From the NCBI RefSeq assembly GCF_003951315.1, contig NZ_QLJH01000001.1:216495-280494 (forward strand): DNA of 64,000 nucleotides. The letters are read 5' to 3'. The translations under genes and the position numbers were made by a program. The notes under the pieces are model-generated. The model worked only from the letters and a program-made list of their open reading frames with translations, searched no databases and was not told the origin of the DNA. This stretch comes from Sphingomonas sp. S-NIH.Pt15_0812 (GTDB lineage: Bacteria; Pseudomonadota; Alphaproteobacteria; Sphingomonadales; Sphingomonadaceae). Shown here in pieces: positions 33,535 through 48,992 of this stretch (the first letter of the stretch is position 1; every line of letters starts with the position of its first letter).

Positions 33535-34252
33535 CGCGCAGGTAATCACCCTCTACCCGGAGATGTTCCCGGGACCCCTTGGCCATTCGATCGCGGGGCG
33601 TGCCCTGCGGGAGGGACGATGGCGCTGCGATGCCATCCAGATGCGCGATTTCGCCACCGACAAGCACCGCTCGGTCGACGATACGCCGGCGGGCGGCGGC
33701 GCCGGCATGGTGCTGCGCGCCGATGTGGTGGCGCGCGCGGTCGACCAGGCCGCCGCCGCCGCGCCCGACCTGCCGGTGCTGGCACTGACGCCGCGTGGGA
33801 GCCCGCTGACCCAGGCGCGGGTGCGGGCGCTGGCGGCGGGGCCGGGCGCGACCCTGCTCTGCGGCCGGTTCGAGGGATTCGACCAGCGGCTGTTCGAGGC
33901 GCGCGCGATCGAGGAGGTCTCGATCGGCGATTACATCCTGTCGGGCGGCGAGATGGGAGCGCTGGTGCTGCTGGATGCTTGCGTTCGGCTGCTTCCGGGG
34001 GTAATGGGCGCGGCTTCCAGTGGGGATGAGGAAAGCTTCGAAAGCGGCCTCCTCGAATATCCCCACTATACCCGCCCGGCTGAATGGGAGGGGCGCACGA
34101 TCCCCGAAGTGCTGCGATCGGGGGATCATGCGCGGATCGCGGCCTGGCGCACGTCCATGGCCGAGACCGATACACGGCTAAGGCGGCCGGACCTTTGGGA
34201 GCGTCACAAGGACGCTCGGGTCCACCGCCCTCTGGCGCGCGGCGACGAATGA
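33527..34252 (+). CDS. trmD: tRNA (guanine37-N1)-methyltransferase TrmD
   Basis: 241 aa SPOUT methyltransferase making m1G37. It starts [22 protein letters not shown]; trefoil-knot motifs are [16 protein letters not shown] and [20 protein letters not shown], and the catalytic Asp is in ALREGRW...[30 protein letters not shown] is about 7 nt before ATG 33527. Because its start lies inside the 5' end of a divergent gene, its promoter must be inside that gene or RNA must read through from rimM and the permease. Confidence 0.96.
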   Translation: MFIAQVITLYPEMFPGPLGHSIAGRALREGRWRCDAIQMRDFATDKHRSVDDTPAGGGAGMVLRADVVARAVDQAAAAAPDLPVLALTPRGSPLTQARVRALAAGPGATLLCGRFEGFDQRLFEARAIEEVSIGDYILSGGEMGALVLLDACVRLLPGVMGAASSGDEESFESGLLEYPHYTRPAEWEGRTIPEVLRSGDHARIAAWRTSMAETDTRLRRPDLWERHKDARVHRPLARGDE

Positions 34253-34262
34253 GAGACGTACG

Positions 34263-34655
34263 ATGAACCTGATCCAGCAGCTCGAAGCCGAGCAGATCCA
34301 GAAGCTCACCGCGCAGCGCGCGATCCCCGAATTCCGTCCCGGCGATACGCTGAAGGTCGGCGTGAAGGTGGTCGAAGGCGAGCGTACCCGCGTCCAGGCC
34401 TATGAGGGCGTGTGCATCGCGCGCTCGAACAAGGGCATGGGATCGTCCTTCACGGTCCGCAAGATCTCGTTCGGCGAGGGTGTCGAGCGCGTTTTCCCGC
34501 TCTATTCGCCGAACATCGATTCGATCGAGGTCGTCCGCAAGGGCGCCGTGCGTCGCGCGAAGCTCTATTACCTGCGCGGCCGCACCGGCAAGTCGGCGCG
34601 TATCGCCGAGCGTCGCGACACGCGTCCGGCCAAGGGCAGCGCCGCCGCCGAATAA
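34263..34655 (+). CDS. rplS: 50S ribosomal protein L19
   Basis: 130 aa. [15 protein letters not shown] then [40 protein letters not shown] and [16 protein letters not shown] are L19 blocks. The C-terminal SAAAE tail is the short alphaproteobacterial form. It follows trmD by 10 bp and precedes a terminator. Confidence 0.97.
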   Translation: MNLIQQLEAEQIQKLTAQRAIPEFRPGDTLKVGVKVVEGERTRVQAYEGVCIARSNKGMGSSFTVRKISFGEGVERVFPLYSPNIDSIEVVRKGAVRRAKLYYLRGRTGKSARIAERRDTRPAKGSAAAE

Positions 34656-34681
34656 GTCTTCTCCATCAGTATGCGTAATCG

Positions 34682-34716
34682 AAGCGGCGGTCGTCCCCAG
34701 GGATGGCCGCCGCTTT
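34682..34716 (+). terminator. Rho-independent terminator after rplS
   Basis: AAGCGGCGG pairs perfectly with CCGCCGCTT; the inner arms (GTCCCC with AGGGAT) extend the stem. TTGTCTTG follows, a modest T-run. It lies 27 bp after the stop. Confidence 0.8.
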
Positions 34717-34753
34717 GTCTTGTGCGGGGCGGACGGCCTGATAGGCGGGCAGG

Positions 34754-36082
34754 GTGACCGATCCGATCGCCCCGTCCGATCCCACCGCCCCCGCGGCCTC
34801 CGAACCGGATGGCGCGCCGCGCATCGCCGCGCTCGACATCCTGCGTGGGCTCGCGATCCTCGGCATCCTGTTCATGAACATGCCGGAAATGGCCGGTTCG
34901 ATCTGGGCGGGATGGACCGACCCGCGCCATTATGGCTGGTCGCCGGCGGACCAATGGGTGTGGTGGCTGCGCGAACTGTTCGCCGAGGGGACGGCCCGCT
35001 GTCTGCTCGAACTCCTGTTCGGCGCGGGGATGGTGATCCTGACCGACCGGATCGCGGCCCGGGCGGGCGAGGTGGCGATGATCGGCCGCTATGCCTGGCG
35101 GCAGGTGGTGCTGTTCGCCTTCGGCCTCGTCCATATGTTCGTGCTGCTCTGGCCGGGGGATATCCTCCACACCTACGCGGTGGCGGCGCTGCTCGGCCTG
35201 TTCTTCCGCACGCGGTCGCCCCAGGCGCTGCTGGCGCTGGGGCTGGTGATGACGGTGTTCGATTTCGCCGGCGGGGTGGCGAGCTATCAGGCGGCGCGCC
35301 AGCAGCAGGCGGTCATGGCGAGCGTGGCGATGCACCGGGCCGCCGGGCAACCGCTCACCAGCGTGGAGCGGGCCGGGTTGGTGACGGAGCGCGATCGTCT
35401 GGCGGAACTGGCCCGGCGCAAGGCGCGGGACGAGGGTCGGATCGCGCTTGAGGATCGGATGCGGAGCAGCGGCTTTACCGATTGGGTTCGATCCGCCTGG
35501 TCGACGGGTATCGTGCTGCTGCGCGATGGCGAACTGGACTCGGTCTGGGAGGCGCTGTCGACGATGCTGATCGGTGCAGCGCTCTATCGCTGGGGCGTGT
35601 TGCAGGGCGAGCGCTCGTCCCGGCTCTACGCCGCGCTGGCGGTTGCGGGCTATGGCCTGGGGATCAGCCTCCGGGTGATGAATGCGGCGGCGACGTTGCG
35701 CTTCGACGGCGCGCCGACCATGGGCTGGGCGACCTATGAGGTCGGGCGGCTGGCGGTCACCATGGGTCATGTCGGGCTGGTGCTGCTGGTGCTGGGCACG
35801 AGCCTGGGGCGGCGGTTGCTGAGGCCGTTCGCGGCGGCGGGGCGCACCGCTCTGACGCTCTACGTGGCGCAGACGCTGATCTGCCTATGGCTGCTCTACC
35901 CGCCCTTCGCGCTGGGTCTCTATGGCCGTCAGGACTGGGTGGCGATGATGCTGACGGCGCTGGCGGTGGATGCGGTGCTACTGGTCGCGGCGAACATCTG
36001 GGTGCGGCACTATCGGATCGCACCCGTCGAATGGGCGTGGCGATCCCTGGTCGAGGGGCGGCGTCTGCGATTCCGGAACTAA
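34754..36082 (+). CDS. DUF418 domain-containing membrane protein
   Basis: 442 aa, about ten membrane helices. It opens with ALDILRGLAILGILFMNMPE, the hallmark of the DUF418/acyltransferase-3-like group, followed by ELFAEGTARCLLELLFGAGM. The DUF418 part proper is at the C-terminus (WGVLQGERSSRLYAALAVAG ... AGRTALTLYVAQTLIC...). A role in envelope lipid or sugar modification is likely for the superfamily but unproven. GTG start; its stop codon overlaps the stop of the convergent glycosyltransferase. Confidence 0.9.
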   Translation: MTDPIAPSDPTAPAASEPDGAPRIAALDILRGLAILGILFMNMPEMAGSIWAGWTDPRHYGWSPADQWVWWLRELFAEGTARCLLELLFGAGMVILTDRIAARAGEVAMIGRYAWRQVVLFAFGLVHMFVLLWPGDILHTYAVAALLGLFFRTRSPQALLALGLVMTVFDFAGGVASYQAARQQQAVMASVAMHRAAGQPLTSVERAGLVTERDRLAELARRKARDEGRIALEDRMRSSGFTDWVRSAWSTGIVLLRDGELDSVWEALSTMLIGAALYRWGVLQGERSSRLYAALAVAGYGLGISLRVMNAAATLRFDGAPTMGWATYEVGRLAVTMGHVGLVLLVLGTSLGRRLLRPFAAAGRTALTLYVAQTLICLWLLYPPFALGLYGRQDWVAMMLTALAVDAVLLVAANIWVRHYRIAPVEWAWRSLVEGRRLRFRN

Positions 36083-36825
36083 GCGCGACGCGCTTGGCGC
36101 AGCCATTGCACCACGTCCCGCACGACCGGCACCCGGTCCTTCCAGCGAAGCTGGTGGATGTCGGTACGCGAGGCCCGTTGATGGCCCAGGCCCGGATTGG
36201 CCACCAGCGTCACCAGATCGGGCCGCGCGGCGCGCAGCCAGCCATAGGCGCCATCGACATGCATCGGGCCGCCCTCCGGGCTGCCGGGCGGCCGGGTCAG
36301 GATCGCCTGGAGATAGGGGACCGCCGCCGCGATCGCGTCACGGCGCATCGCCAGGAAATGGCCGCCCATGATCCCCGTGGCCGGATCGGCGACGAACAGG
36401 GGGGAGGCGACACCGGTCGGCTGCTCCCGATCGCCATATCGCAAGATGCCGCCATAGAAGATCGACCAGGCTCGCGTCTTCAAGGCCGCCAGGCTGTCGG
36501 CCATCCGCGCGATCTCGGACGGGGAGAAACTGAGATCGTCCTCGACGATCAACACCGATTCGGCATCATCGGCCAGCGCCGCTTCCAGCACGCCGAGATG
36601 GCTGAGGAAGCACCCGCGCGTACCGATGGTCGGAAAGCCTGCCGCGTCGTCGCAGCGGGTCGCGACGTGCAGGCGGATGCCGTCGCAAAAGGCCAGGCCA
36701 AGCTTGGCGAACTCGGCCTCCATCTCGCGCCGCCGGTCGGCGCGCTGCGCGAGGTTGATGACCCGTACCCGGGGAAAGGCGCCCGCAAAGGCCGCGCCGG
36801 CGGCGGTCGAGGGCGTCTTTCCCAT
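36079..36825 (-). CDS. Glycosyltransferase family 25 protein
   Basis: 248 aa LPS/LOS-type glycosyltransferase. VRVINLAQRADRRREMEAEF is the family N-terminus, GTRGCFLSHLGVLEAAL the middle, and LIVEDDLSFS carries the DxD-like metal site. The C-terminus has the HVDGAYGWLRAARP segment. It probably adds a sugar to lipopolysaccharide or a surface glycan; donor and acceptor are unknown. It is 11 bp downstream of rpoD on the same strand and may be read through from it. Confidence 0.9.
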   Translation of the reverse strand: MGKTPSTAAGAAFAGAFPRVRVINLAQRADRRREMEAEFAKLGLAFCDGIRLHVATRCDDAAGFPTIGTRGCFLSHLGVLEAALADDAESVLIVEDDLSFSPSEIARMADSLAALKTRAWSIFYGGILRYGDREQPTGVASPLFVADPATGIMGGHFLAMRRDAIAAAVPYLQAILTRPPGSPEGGPMHVDGAYGWLRAARPDLVTLVANPGLGHQRASRTDIHQLRWKDRVPVVRDVVQWLRQARRA

Positions 36826-36836
36826 GGTCGCGCTCC

Positions 36837-38863
<2,027 letters not shown>

Positions 38864-38864
<1 letters not shown>

Positions 38865-40759
38865 CAATTACCCTCGGGTCCCAACGATCGGGCGTCTTCG
38901 TTCGCCTGCACCAGATTTGCAAGCCGAGCATCCAACGCCTGTTTCTCTTTCACCAGCGATACCTGGCGTTCGAACGCTTCATCGGTGAAGCGGGCCATCA
39001 TCGCGGAGGTCGCCTCCGCCAGCTGGGCATCCACTTCCGGCCGCGCGATCAGGATCGCGATCGCTTCGTCGAGGTCGGCGCGAGCGCGTTCCTCATCCCC
39101 CGATTTCTGCGTGAACGTATAGGGCATCGTGTCGGCCCGGAGAAGATCGCTTGCGATCCCTTCGAACCCGGACCGTGCCAATATGGTGACGAGGCGCGCG
39201 CTATCAAGCGCCGCCGCCTCTTGCGTGCCCGGCCGGGGCGGCGCGCGGTGCGTATCCTCCAGCGCGACGTCGACCACCGCCTCGAACAACCGGCCGAGCG
39301 CGCCGTCCGCCAGCTTCAGGCTGCCCAGCACCTCGACATGGCGCGCGATCTCGGCGGGATGGCGGATCAGCCCGGCGAGCACCGCCTTGGCCAGCACCCG
39401 GTCAATGCCGGTCGCGCGCACCTTCTTGGCGTCCTCGGTCACGGGGACGGGCGGCCGCCAGGGCTGTTTGCCGCGCTTGAACGGCTGAAAGGGCGCGCGT
39501 TGCGGGCGCATCTGCTCGTCCGCGCGGCGGCGGAATTCGGCGAGATATTCGTGCTTCACGCCCGGATCGGCGATGGTGCCGGCCAGCTCGTTCAGCCGCC
39601 GCTTGAGGCCGGCGCGCTGCTCGGGCGTGTCGAGCGGCTCGGCCGCGACCTCGTTCTGCCACAGCCGGTCGACCAGCGGCTGCGCGTCGCGGAGCAACGC
39701 CTCCATCGCGCCCGCGCCCTTGGCCTTGACCAGATCGTCGGGGTCCTGCCCCTCGGGCAGCGTCACGAAGCGCAGGCTGCGCCCCGGCTGGAGCAGCGGC
39801 AGCGCGCGGTGCGCGGCGCGGATCGCCGCCTTCTGCCCCGCCGCGTCGCCGTCGAAGCACAGCACCGGCACCTCGACCATCCGCCACAGCCGCTCCAGCT
39901 GATGCTCGGTCAGTGCGGTGCCGAGCGGCGCGACCGCCTCCGCGATCCCCGCCTGGGCCAGCGCGATCACATCCATATAGCCCTCGACCACCAGCAGCCG
40001 ATTGGCCTTGCGCGCGGCGGGGGCGGCGCGATCGAGATTGTAGAGCGTGCGCCCCTTGTCGAACAGCGGCGTGTCCGGGCTGTTCAGATATTTGGGCTCG
40101 CCCTGGTCGAGGATGCGACCGCCGAACGCGATCACCCGGCCGCGCTGGTCGCGGATCGGGATCATCAGCCGGCCGCGGAACCGGTCATAGGGCTCCTTGC
40201 CCTCGACCTGGATCAGCATGCCCGTCTCGACCAGCATCGGCTCGCCGAACTCCTTGAGCGCGGCCTTCAGCTTGCCCCGGCTGTCGGGTGCGTAGCCCAT
40301 GCCGAACCGGCGCGCCGTCTCCGCCGTGATGCCGCGCCGCTCCAGCAGCTTGCGCGCGTCGACGCCGCCCAGGCCGTGGAGCTGCTCGACGAACCAGTTC
40401 GCCGCTTCCTCCATCGCCTCATGCAGGCCCTTGGCGCGTTCGGCCTTGGCGGCGGACTGGCGGTCCATCGCCGGCATCTCCAGCCCCGCCGCCTGCGCCA
40501 GCTCCTTGACCGCGTCGATGAAGGGGAGGCCGCGCTGGTCGGTCATCCAGCGGATCGCGTCGCCATGCGCGGAACAGCCGAAACAATGGTAGAAGCCCTT
40601 GTCGTCGTTGACGTAGAAGCTGGGGGTCTTCTCATTGTGGAAGGGACAGCAGCCACGCATCTCGCGGCCGGCCTTCTGCAACTTGGTCGTCTTGCCGATC
40701 AGCGCCGACAACGAGGTGCGGGCGCGCAACTCGTCGAGGAAGGCGGGCGAAAGACTCAT
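38864..40759 (-). CDS. dnaG: DNA primase DnaG
   Basis: 631 aa. CHC2 zinc finger with C38, H41, C59, C62 ([12 protein letters not shown] ... [12 protein letters not shown]), then the TOPRIM catalytic domain ([17 protein letters not shown] with the Glu, and [12 protein letters not shown] with the Asp-x-Asp), and a C-terminal helicase-binding domain. It synthesises primers for replication. It ends coupled to rpoD; yqeY lies 205 bp upstream with a 104-bp repeat in the gap. Confidence 0.98.
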
Positions 40760-40837
40760 TGCCTATTGTACCGCGTTATGAAGGGAAAAGCGGGGGAGCG
40801 CAATCCGGGGCTGGGTCATTCTTGTTGCCCATTTGCT

Positions 40838-40941
40838 GTTCCCCGGCGAAGGACGGGTCCCAGTCGGGAAGGCGGATGTAACGGCGCGCTACCCTTCGTC
40901 ATGATCGTCCCCCAACTGGGCCCCGGCCTTCGCCGGGGAAC
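40838..40941 (+). repeat. 104-bp palindromic intergenic element, copy D
   Basis: It begins GTTCCCCGGCGAAGGACGGG and ends TTCGCCGGGGAAC. It has the same orientation as copies B and E, with interior GCGCGCTACCCTTCGTCA and right arm ATCGTCCCCCAACTGGG. Unlike the others it lies between two genes in the same direction (yqeY and dnaG), so it would be in the 5' leader of the dnaG transcript if that starts upstream. Confidence 0.88.
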
Positions 40942-40964
40942 GGCTTGGGCCGTGTTAAATCCGC

Positions 40965-41417
40965 TTACGACAGCGCCGCCTTCACCAGCCCGCTCGCCTT
41001 GCTCATGTCGAGATTGGCGGCGTGGCGCGTCTTCAGTTCGGCCATCACCCGGCCCATGTCCTTCATGCCGGTCGCGCCCAGCTCCGCCTTGATCGATTCG
41101 ATCGCGGCGCTGGTTTCCGCCTCGCTCATCTGCTGCGGCAGGAATCGTTCGATCACTGCGACCTCGCGCGCCTCGGCCTCGGCGAGTTCGGGGCGGCCGC
41201 CCTGTTCGTACATGGCGATCGATTCGCGGCGCTGCTTGACCATCTTCTGGAGCACCTCGACCACCAGCACATCGTCGTCGGCGGGGGCGGTGCCGGTGCG
41301 GACCTCGATATCGCGGTTCTTGATCGCGGCCTGGATCAGGGAGATGGCAGCGCGTGCTTCCTTGTCGCCGGCCTTCATGGCGGTGACCTGGGCAGCCTTG
41401 ATGTCGTCGCGGATCAT
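40965..41417 (-). CDS. GatB/YqeY domain-containing protein
   Basis: 150 aa, two helical halves. It starts MIRDDIKAAQVTAMKAGDKE, followed by LIQAAIKNRDIEVRTG and VVEVLQKMVKQRRESIAMYE, the YqeY N-domain, and LPQQMSEAETSAAIESIKAE in the tail homologous to GatB. It resembles the tRNA-binding C-domain of GatB but has no catalytic part. The family commonly lies beside dnaG-rpoD or rpsU, as here. It is divergent from carA. Confidence 0.93.
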   Translation of the reverse strand: MIRDDIKAAQVTAMKAGDKEARAAISLIQAAIKNRDIEVRTGTAPADDDVLVVEVLQKMVKQRRESIAMYEQGGRPELAEAEAREVAVIERFLPQQMSEAETSAAIESIKAELGATGMKDMGRVMAELKTRHAANLDMSKASGLVKAALS

Positions 41418-41482
41418 GGAAAACGTCTCTTTCGCACGGGAAAGGAATTGCCCTAGCGCAAGGGCGGTCCGCCGTACACCGG

Positions 41483-41511
41483 TTGACCGAACGGGGCAGG
41501 GGGGCTAGCGG
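41483..41511 (+). promoter_or_regulatory. Possible sigma-70 promoter of carA
   Basis: TTGACC (41483-41488) and TAGCGG (41506-41511) are exactly 17 bp apart, about 50 bp before the carA ATG. The -35 is close to consensus; the -10 is weak but similar to that before the tRNA-Asp genes. Confidence 0.4.
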
Positions 41512-41561
41512 GCGCGGCTTAGCGACATCGCCGAACTTTTGTATGGAGTGCCCGCCTGACC

Positions 41562-42755
<1,194 letters not shown>

Positions 42756-42817
42756 CCGACCGCACCGCATAATCAATTCTCGGCCTTAACCGGCCGCCAG
42801 CATCTCGGCGAGAACCC

Positions 42818-46177
<3,360 letters not shown>

Positions 46178-46202
46178 TCCCGGCAGCATGGATGATGTGC
46201 GG

Positions 46203-46221
46203 ACGGGCCTTTCCGGCCCGT
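46203..46221 (+). terminator. Hairpin between carB and greA
   Basis: ACGGGCC and GGCCCGT form a 7-bp stem with a TTTCC loop, followed by TCGGGG, so no T-run. It lies 25 bp after the carB stop and may only partly stop transcription into greA. Confidence 0.4.
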
Positions 46222-46251
46222 TCGGGGCGACTTTGATTTGGGGACGATAGA

Positions 46252-46728
46252 ATGGCCACCGTCGAAAAGATGCCGATGCTCCAGGAGGGCTATGAGACGC
46301 TCACCGCGGATCTCCGGCGTCTGAAAGAGGAGCGCCCGCAGATCGTCGACGCGATCGAAGAAGCACGGGCGCATGGCGATCTGTCGGAGAACGCCGAATA
46401 CCATGCCGCCAAGGAGCGTCAGGGCCAGATCGAGGCGTCGATCGCCGATATCGAGGACAAGCTGAGCCGCGCCCAGATCATCGACCCGCGCGACCTGTCG
46501 GGCGACAAGGTCGTGTTCGGGGCGACGGTGACGCTGCTCGACGAGGACGAGAAGCCGATCAAATATCAGATCGTCGGCCAGACCGAGGCGAACGCCCGTA
46601 CCGGCCGCATCTCGTACAACTCGCCGATGGGCCGCGCGCTGATCGGGCGCAAGGTGGACGAGGAGGTCGAGGTGTCGGTGCCGGCGGGCGACCGCTATTA
46701 TCTCGTGTCCAAGATCGAGTTCATCTGA
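46252..46728 (+). CDS. greA: Transcript cleavage factor GreA
   Basis: 158 aa. The N-terminal coiled coil holds [34 protein letters not shown], with the acidic tip (Asp/Glu of GDLSENAEY) that enters the polymerase channel; the C-terminal FKBP-like domain follows ([20 protein letters not shown] ... [19 protein letters not shown]). It rescues backtracked RNA polymerase. The rhomboid gene starts 5 bp after its stop. Confidence 0.97.
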   Translation: MATVEKMPMLQEGYETLTADLRRLKEERPQIVDAIEEARAHGDLSENAEYHAAKERQGQIEASIADIEDKLSRAQIIDPRDLSGDKVVFGATVTLLDEDEKPIKYQIVGQTEANARTGRISYNSPMGRALIGRKVDEEVEVSVPAGDRYYLVSKIEFI

Positions 46729-46733
46729 CCCTC

Positions 46734-47378
46734 ATGGGCGGGCGCGGATGGCGGGACTGGCCGGCCACGGCGATCATTGCCGGGGTCACGACGGTCGTGT
46801 CGCTGTGGCTCGTCTATAGCGGGCAACTCGATGCGGCGGCGGTGAAGGCGGGGGTGATCCCGCTGCGCTTCGCCGCGCCGCAACTGTTTAATCCGGCGTT
46901 GTTCTGGATCCCCGCCTGGGCGACGCCGCTGACCGCGACGCTGGTCCATGGCGGGCTGGCGCATCTCGGCTTCAACCTGGTGATGCTGGTCTTTTGTGGG
47001 CAGGCGGTGGAGCGGGCGATCGGCTCCGGGCCATCGGCGCTGCTCTATCTGATCGGCGCCTATGCCGGGGCGGCGATCCACTGGCTGTTCGATCCGCATT
47101 CCGCCCTGCCGATGATCGGTGCCAGCGGCGCGATCTCCGCCATGGTGGGGGCCTATGCGCTGCTCTATGGCGAGCGGCGGGCCAAGGCGCTGGGTCCGGT
47201 GCCCGCGCATCTGGTGCATGTGCTATGGCTCGCGGTGGCCTGGATCGGCATCCAGTTCCTGATCGCGGTGGCCGGCATGGGTGGCGTCAGCGTGGCGATC
47301 GGTGCGCATATCGGCGGTTTCCTCGCCGGACTGGTGCTGGCACGGCCGCTGCTCTTGTGGAACCACCGCCACGCCTGA
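46734..47378 (+). CDS. Rhomboid-family intramembrane serine protease
   Basis: 214 aa with six helices. The catalytic serine is Ser131 in GASGAIS and the catalytic histidine is His192 in GAHIGGF. TPLTATLVHGGLAHLGFNLVML is the conserved helix 1-2 region with the HxxxN-like motif. Substrates are unknown. It is tightly coupled to greA, 5 bp upstream, and ends 18 bp before a repeat element. Confidence 0.92.
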   Translation: MGGRGWRDWPATAIIAGVTTVVSLWLVYSGQLDAAAVKAGVIPLRFAAPQLFNPALFWIPAWATPLTATLVHGGLAHLGFNLVMLVFCGQAVERAIGSGPSALLYLIGAYAGAAIHWLFDPHSALPMIGASGAISAMVGAYALLYGERRAKALGPVPAHLVHVLWLAVAWIGIQFLIAVAGMGGVSVAIGAHIGGFLAGLVLARPLLLWNHRHA

Positions 47379-47396
47379 GGATGGATCAGGCACTTA

Positions 47397-47486
47397 CCAT
47401 TCCGGCGAAGGCTGGGGTCCATCGGGGTGGCGTCTGCAGATCAGATGAAACGGTCCGTTACCGGGTCCCGGCCTTCGCTGGAATGG
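47397..47486 (+). repeat. 90-bp divergent variant of the palindromic element, copy C
   Basis: It begins CCATTCCGGCGAAGGCTGGG and ends CCGGCCTTCGCTGGAATGG. The arms share the CGGCGAAGGC core with the 104-bp family, but the ends are CCATTCC rather than GTTCCCC, and the middle (CAGATCAGATGAAACGG) is shorter. It is best read as a subfamily. It lies between the convergent rhomboid and DUF4170 genes. Confidence 0.75.
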
Positions 47487-47569
47487 TCCGGTATGTGGGG
47501 CGAGGGCGTGACGGTCGCACATGCCTCGCCCCCGCCGGGATGGACCGCGAAGGGGGCGGGGATGAAGCT

Positions 47570-47797
47570 TCAGCCCGCCGGCGTCAGCTGATCGGGCTCC
47601 AGCAGGCGGTGCAGGTGGACGACCACGAAGCGCATCTCCGCATCGTCGACGGTGCGCTGCGCCGCGGCGCGCCACGCCTTTTCGGCGCTGGCATAATCGG
47701 GGAAGATGCCGACCACTTCCAAGGCCGTGGGATCGGCGAAGTCCAGCGTTTGCGGGTCGCGGACACGGCCGCCGAAGACGAGATGAAGCTTGCTCAT
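47570..47797 (-). CDS. DUF4170 protein
   Basis: 75 aa. LHLVFGGRVRDPQTLDFADP then VVGIFPDYASAEKAWRAAAQ and RTVDDAEMRFVVVHLHRLLEP fit the small alphaproteobacterial DUF4170 family, of unknown function. It is soluble. The longer frame in the same phase is an artefact; ATG 47797 starts MSKLHLVFGG. Confidence 0.88.
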   Translation of the reverse strand: MSKLHLVFGGRVRDPQTLDFADPTALEVVGIFPDYASAEKAWRAAAQRTVDDAEMRFVVVHLHRLLEPDQLTPAG

Positions 47798-47861
47798 ATC
47801 GTCTCTTTTAGAGGCAAGCGGTGCGGGTTTGAACCCCGCACCGCAATATAGCGCATCGGGC

Positions 47862-48302
47862 TTACGCGGCGTCCGCCTTGCGGGCCGACTGGACGGCGGC
47901 GGTGCCGGCGCTGCTGAGCGCGCGGACGACGCCATCGAACAGGTCCTTGCCGCGATCCTTGGCGGCGCTCTTGGTAAGGCCGGCGGAGTCGAGTTCCTGA
48001 TAACCGGCGTCCTTCGCCGCGGCGAAGGCCTGGCGCGCAGTCTCGCCGAGCTTGCTGCCGAGCGGCCCGAGCAGTTCCTTCTCCTTGGTGGAGCGCGGCA
48101 GCAACGCACCGATCACCACGCCGAGCGCCAGGCCGCCGGCGAGCACCAGCAGCGGGTTCGCCTCGATCTCATGGGCGGCGCGATGTGCGGCTTCCTGGAC
48201 GCTGTCCTTGGAGGCGGAGAGTGTCTCGGCCGCCTTGTCGCGGGCGTCGTGATAGACATGCGACACGGTGTCGCGGGCGTGATCGTAGCGGCTGTCGGTC
48301 AT
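47862..48302 (-). CDS. DUF883/YqjD-like membrane-anchored protein
   Basis: 146 aa. An amphipathic helical N-terminus (DHARDTVSHVYHDARDKAAE) precedes a Gly-zipper-like membrane helix (NPLLVLAGGLALGVVIGALLP), then a long amphipathic tail (GSKLGETARQAFAAAKDAGY). YqjD/ElaB proteins anchor ribosomes to the membrane in E. coli; sharing that role is inferred. It overlaps the upstream gene by 4 nt and is the last of a four-gene set. Confidence 0.82.
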   Translation of the reverse strand: MTDSRYDHARDTVSHVYHDARDKAAETLSASKDSVQEAAHRAAHEIEANPLLVLAGGLALGVVIGALLPRSTKEKELLGPLGSKLGETARQAFAAAKDAGYQELDSAGLTKSAAKDRGKDLFDGVVRALSSAGTAAVQSARKADAA

Positions 48303-48640
48303 GATTCGATCCTCGAAAGCGAAGGGGGAGTGGACGATGGCGTCGACCGCACCTGGGCGGGCAGGGGCTTACGACGCTGCCGACGATGGCGGACGGTCGC
48401 GATCTGCCGGCCCAGCAGGAGCAATCCGAACAGGCTGGCGATCCCCGCGACGAGCGACGGGTTGCGCCGGACCTGCTCGATTCCGGCGAAGGCGGCGGCG
48501 GTGCCGGCGTCGCGCGCCTCGTCCGCCAGCAGCTTCGGGTCGAGCCGTGTCTGGACGTCGGTCCAGGTGGCCGACAGCCGCGTACGGGCCTCGATGGCTT
48601 GCGCCTCGGCGGCGGCGAGCGAGCGTTTGGCGGCGGTCAT
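48299..48640 (-). CDS. Small membrane protein of the YqjD/YqjE cluster
   Basis: 113 aa. A helical N-terminus (KRSLAAAEAQAIEARTRLSA), the membrane helix NPSLVAGIASLFGLLLLGRQ, then a very basic tail (TVRHRRQRRKPLPAQ). It resembles DUF3618-type small proteins, and the basic tail recalls YqjK. It overlaps the genes on both sides by 4 nt, so all three are made together. Confidence 0.78.
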   Translation of the reverse strand: MTAAKRSLAAAEAQAIEARTRLSATWTDVQTRLDPKLLADEARDAGTAAAFAGIEQVRRNPSLVAGIASLFGLLLLGRQIATVRHRRQRRKPLPAQVRSTPSSTPPSLSRIES

Positions 48641-48987
48641 GCGCGGGTATCCGGCAGGGTGGACACGGGGCTGGCAAGCTTGCCCTTGCCGATCAGGCCG
48701 AACACGGCTGCCGCGGCGAAAACGACGCCGACCACGATCGCGGTCGCGCCGAGCGGCCCGATCAAGGTCGCCAGCGACAGGATCAATCCGACCAGCAGGG
48801 CGATCAGCCCCGCCAATGCCAGCACCGCGGCGATGGCGAAGAAGATCGTCGCCGATCGATAGGCATCGACCCGCTCGACCGCCTTGGCCTTGTAGAGCGC
48901 GATCTCCGCCGAGACGACCGAGCGGCCATCATCGACCAGCCGGCCGACCAGCGACGCGATGCCGTCGTCCTGCCCGAACACCCGCAT
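48637..48987 (-). CDS. Phage-holin-superfamily / YqjE-like membrane protein
   Basis: 116 aa. An N-terminal helix (SLVGRLVDDGRSVVSAEIAL YKAKA region) leads to two adjacent membrane helices (SATIFFAIAAVLALAGLIAL and ATLIGPLGATAIVVGVVFAA). This is the Phage_holin_3_6/YqjE pattern. Despite the family name it is a cellular membrane protein in this context; no lysis gene is nearby. Confidence 0.85.
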   Translation of the reverse strand: MRVFGQDDGIASLVGRLVDDGRSVVSAEIALYKAKAVERVDAYRSATIFFAIAAVLALAGLIALLVGLILSLATLIGPLGATAIVVGVVFAAAAVFGLIGKGKLASPVSTLPDTRA

Positions 48988-48992
48988 CCGGG

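Noticed and set aside
48637..48987. Holin-family protein as evidence of a prophage
   Set aside because: The family also covers cellular YqjE-like proteins. No lysis, capsid, integrase or attachment site lies nearby, and it is in an operon with YqjD-like genes.
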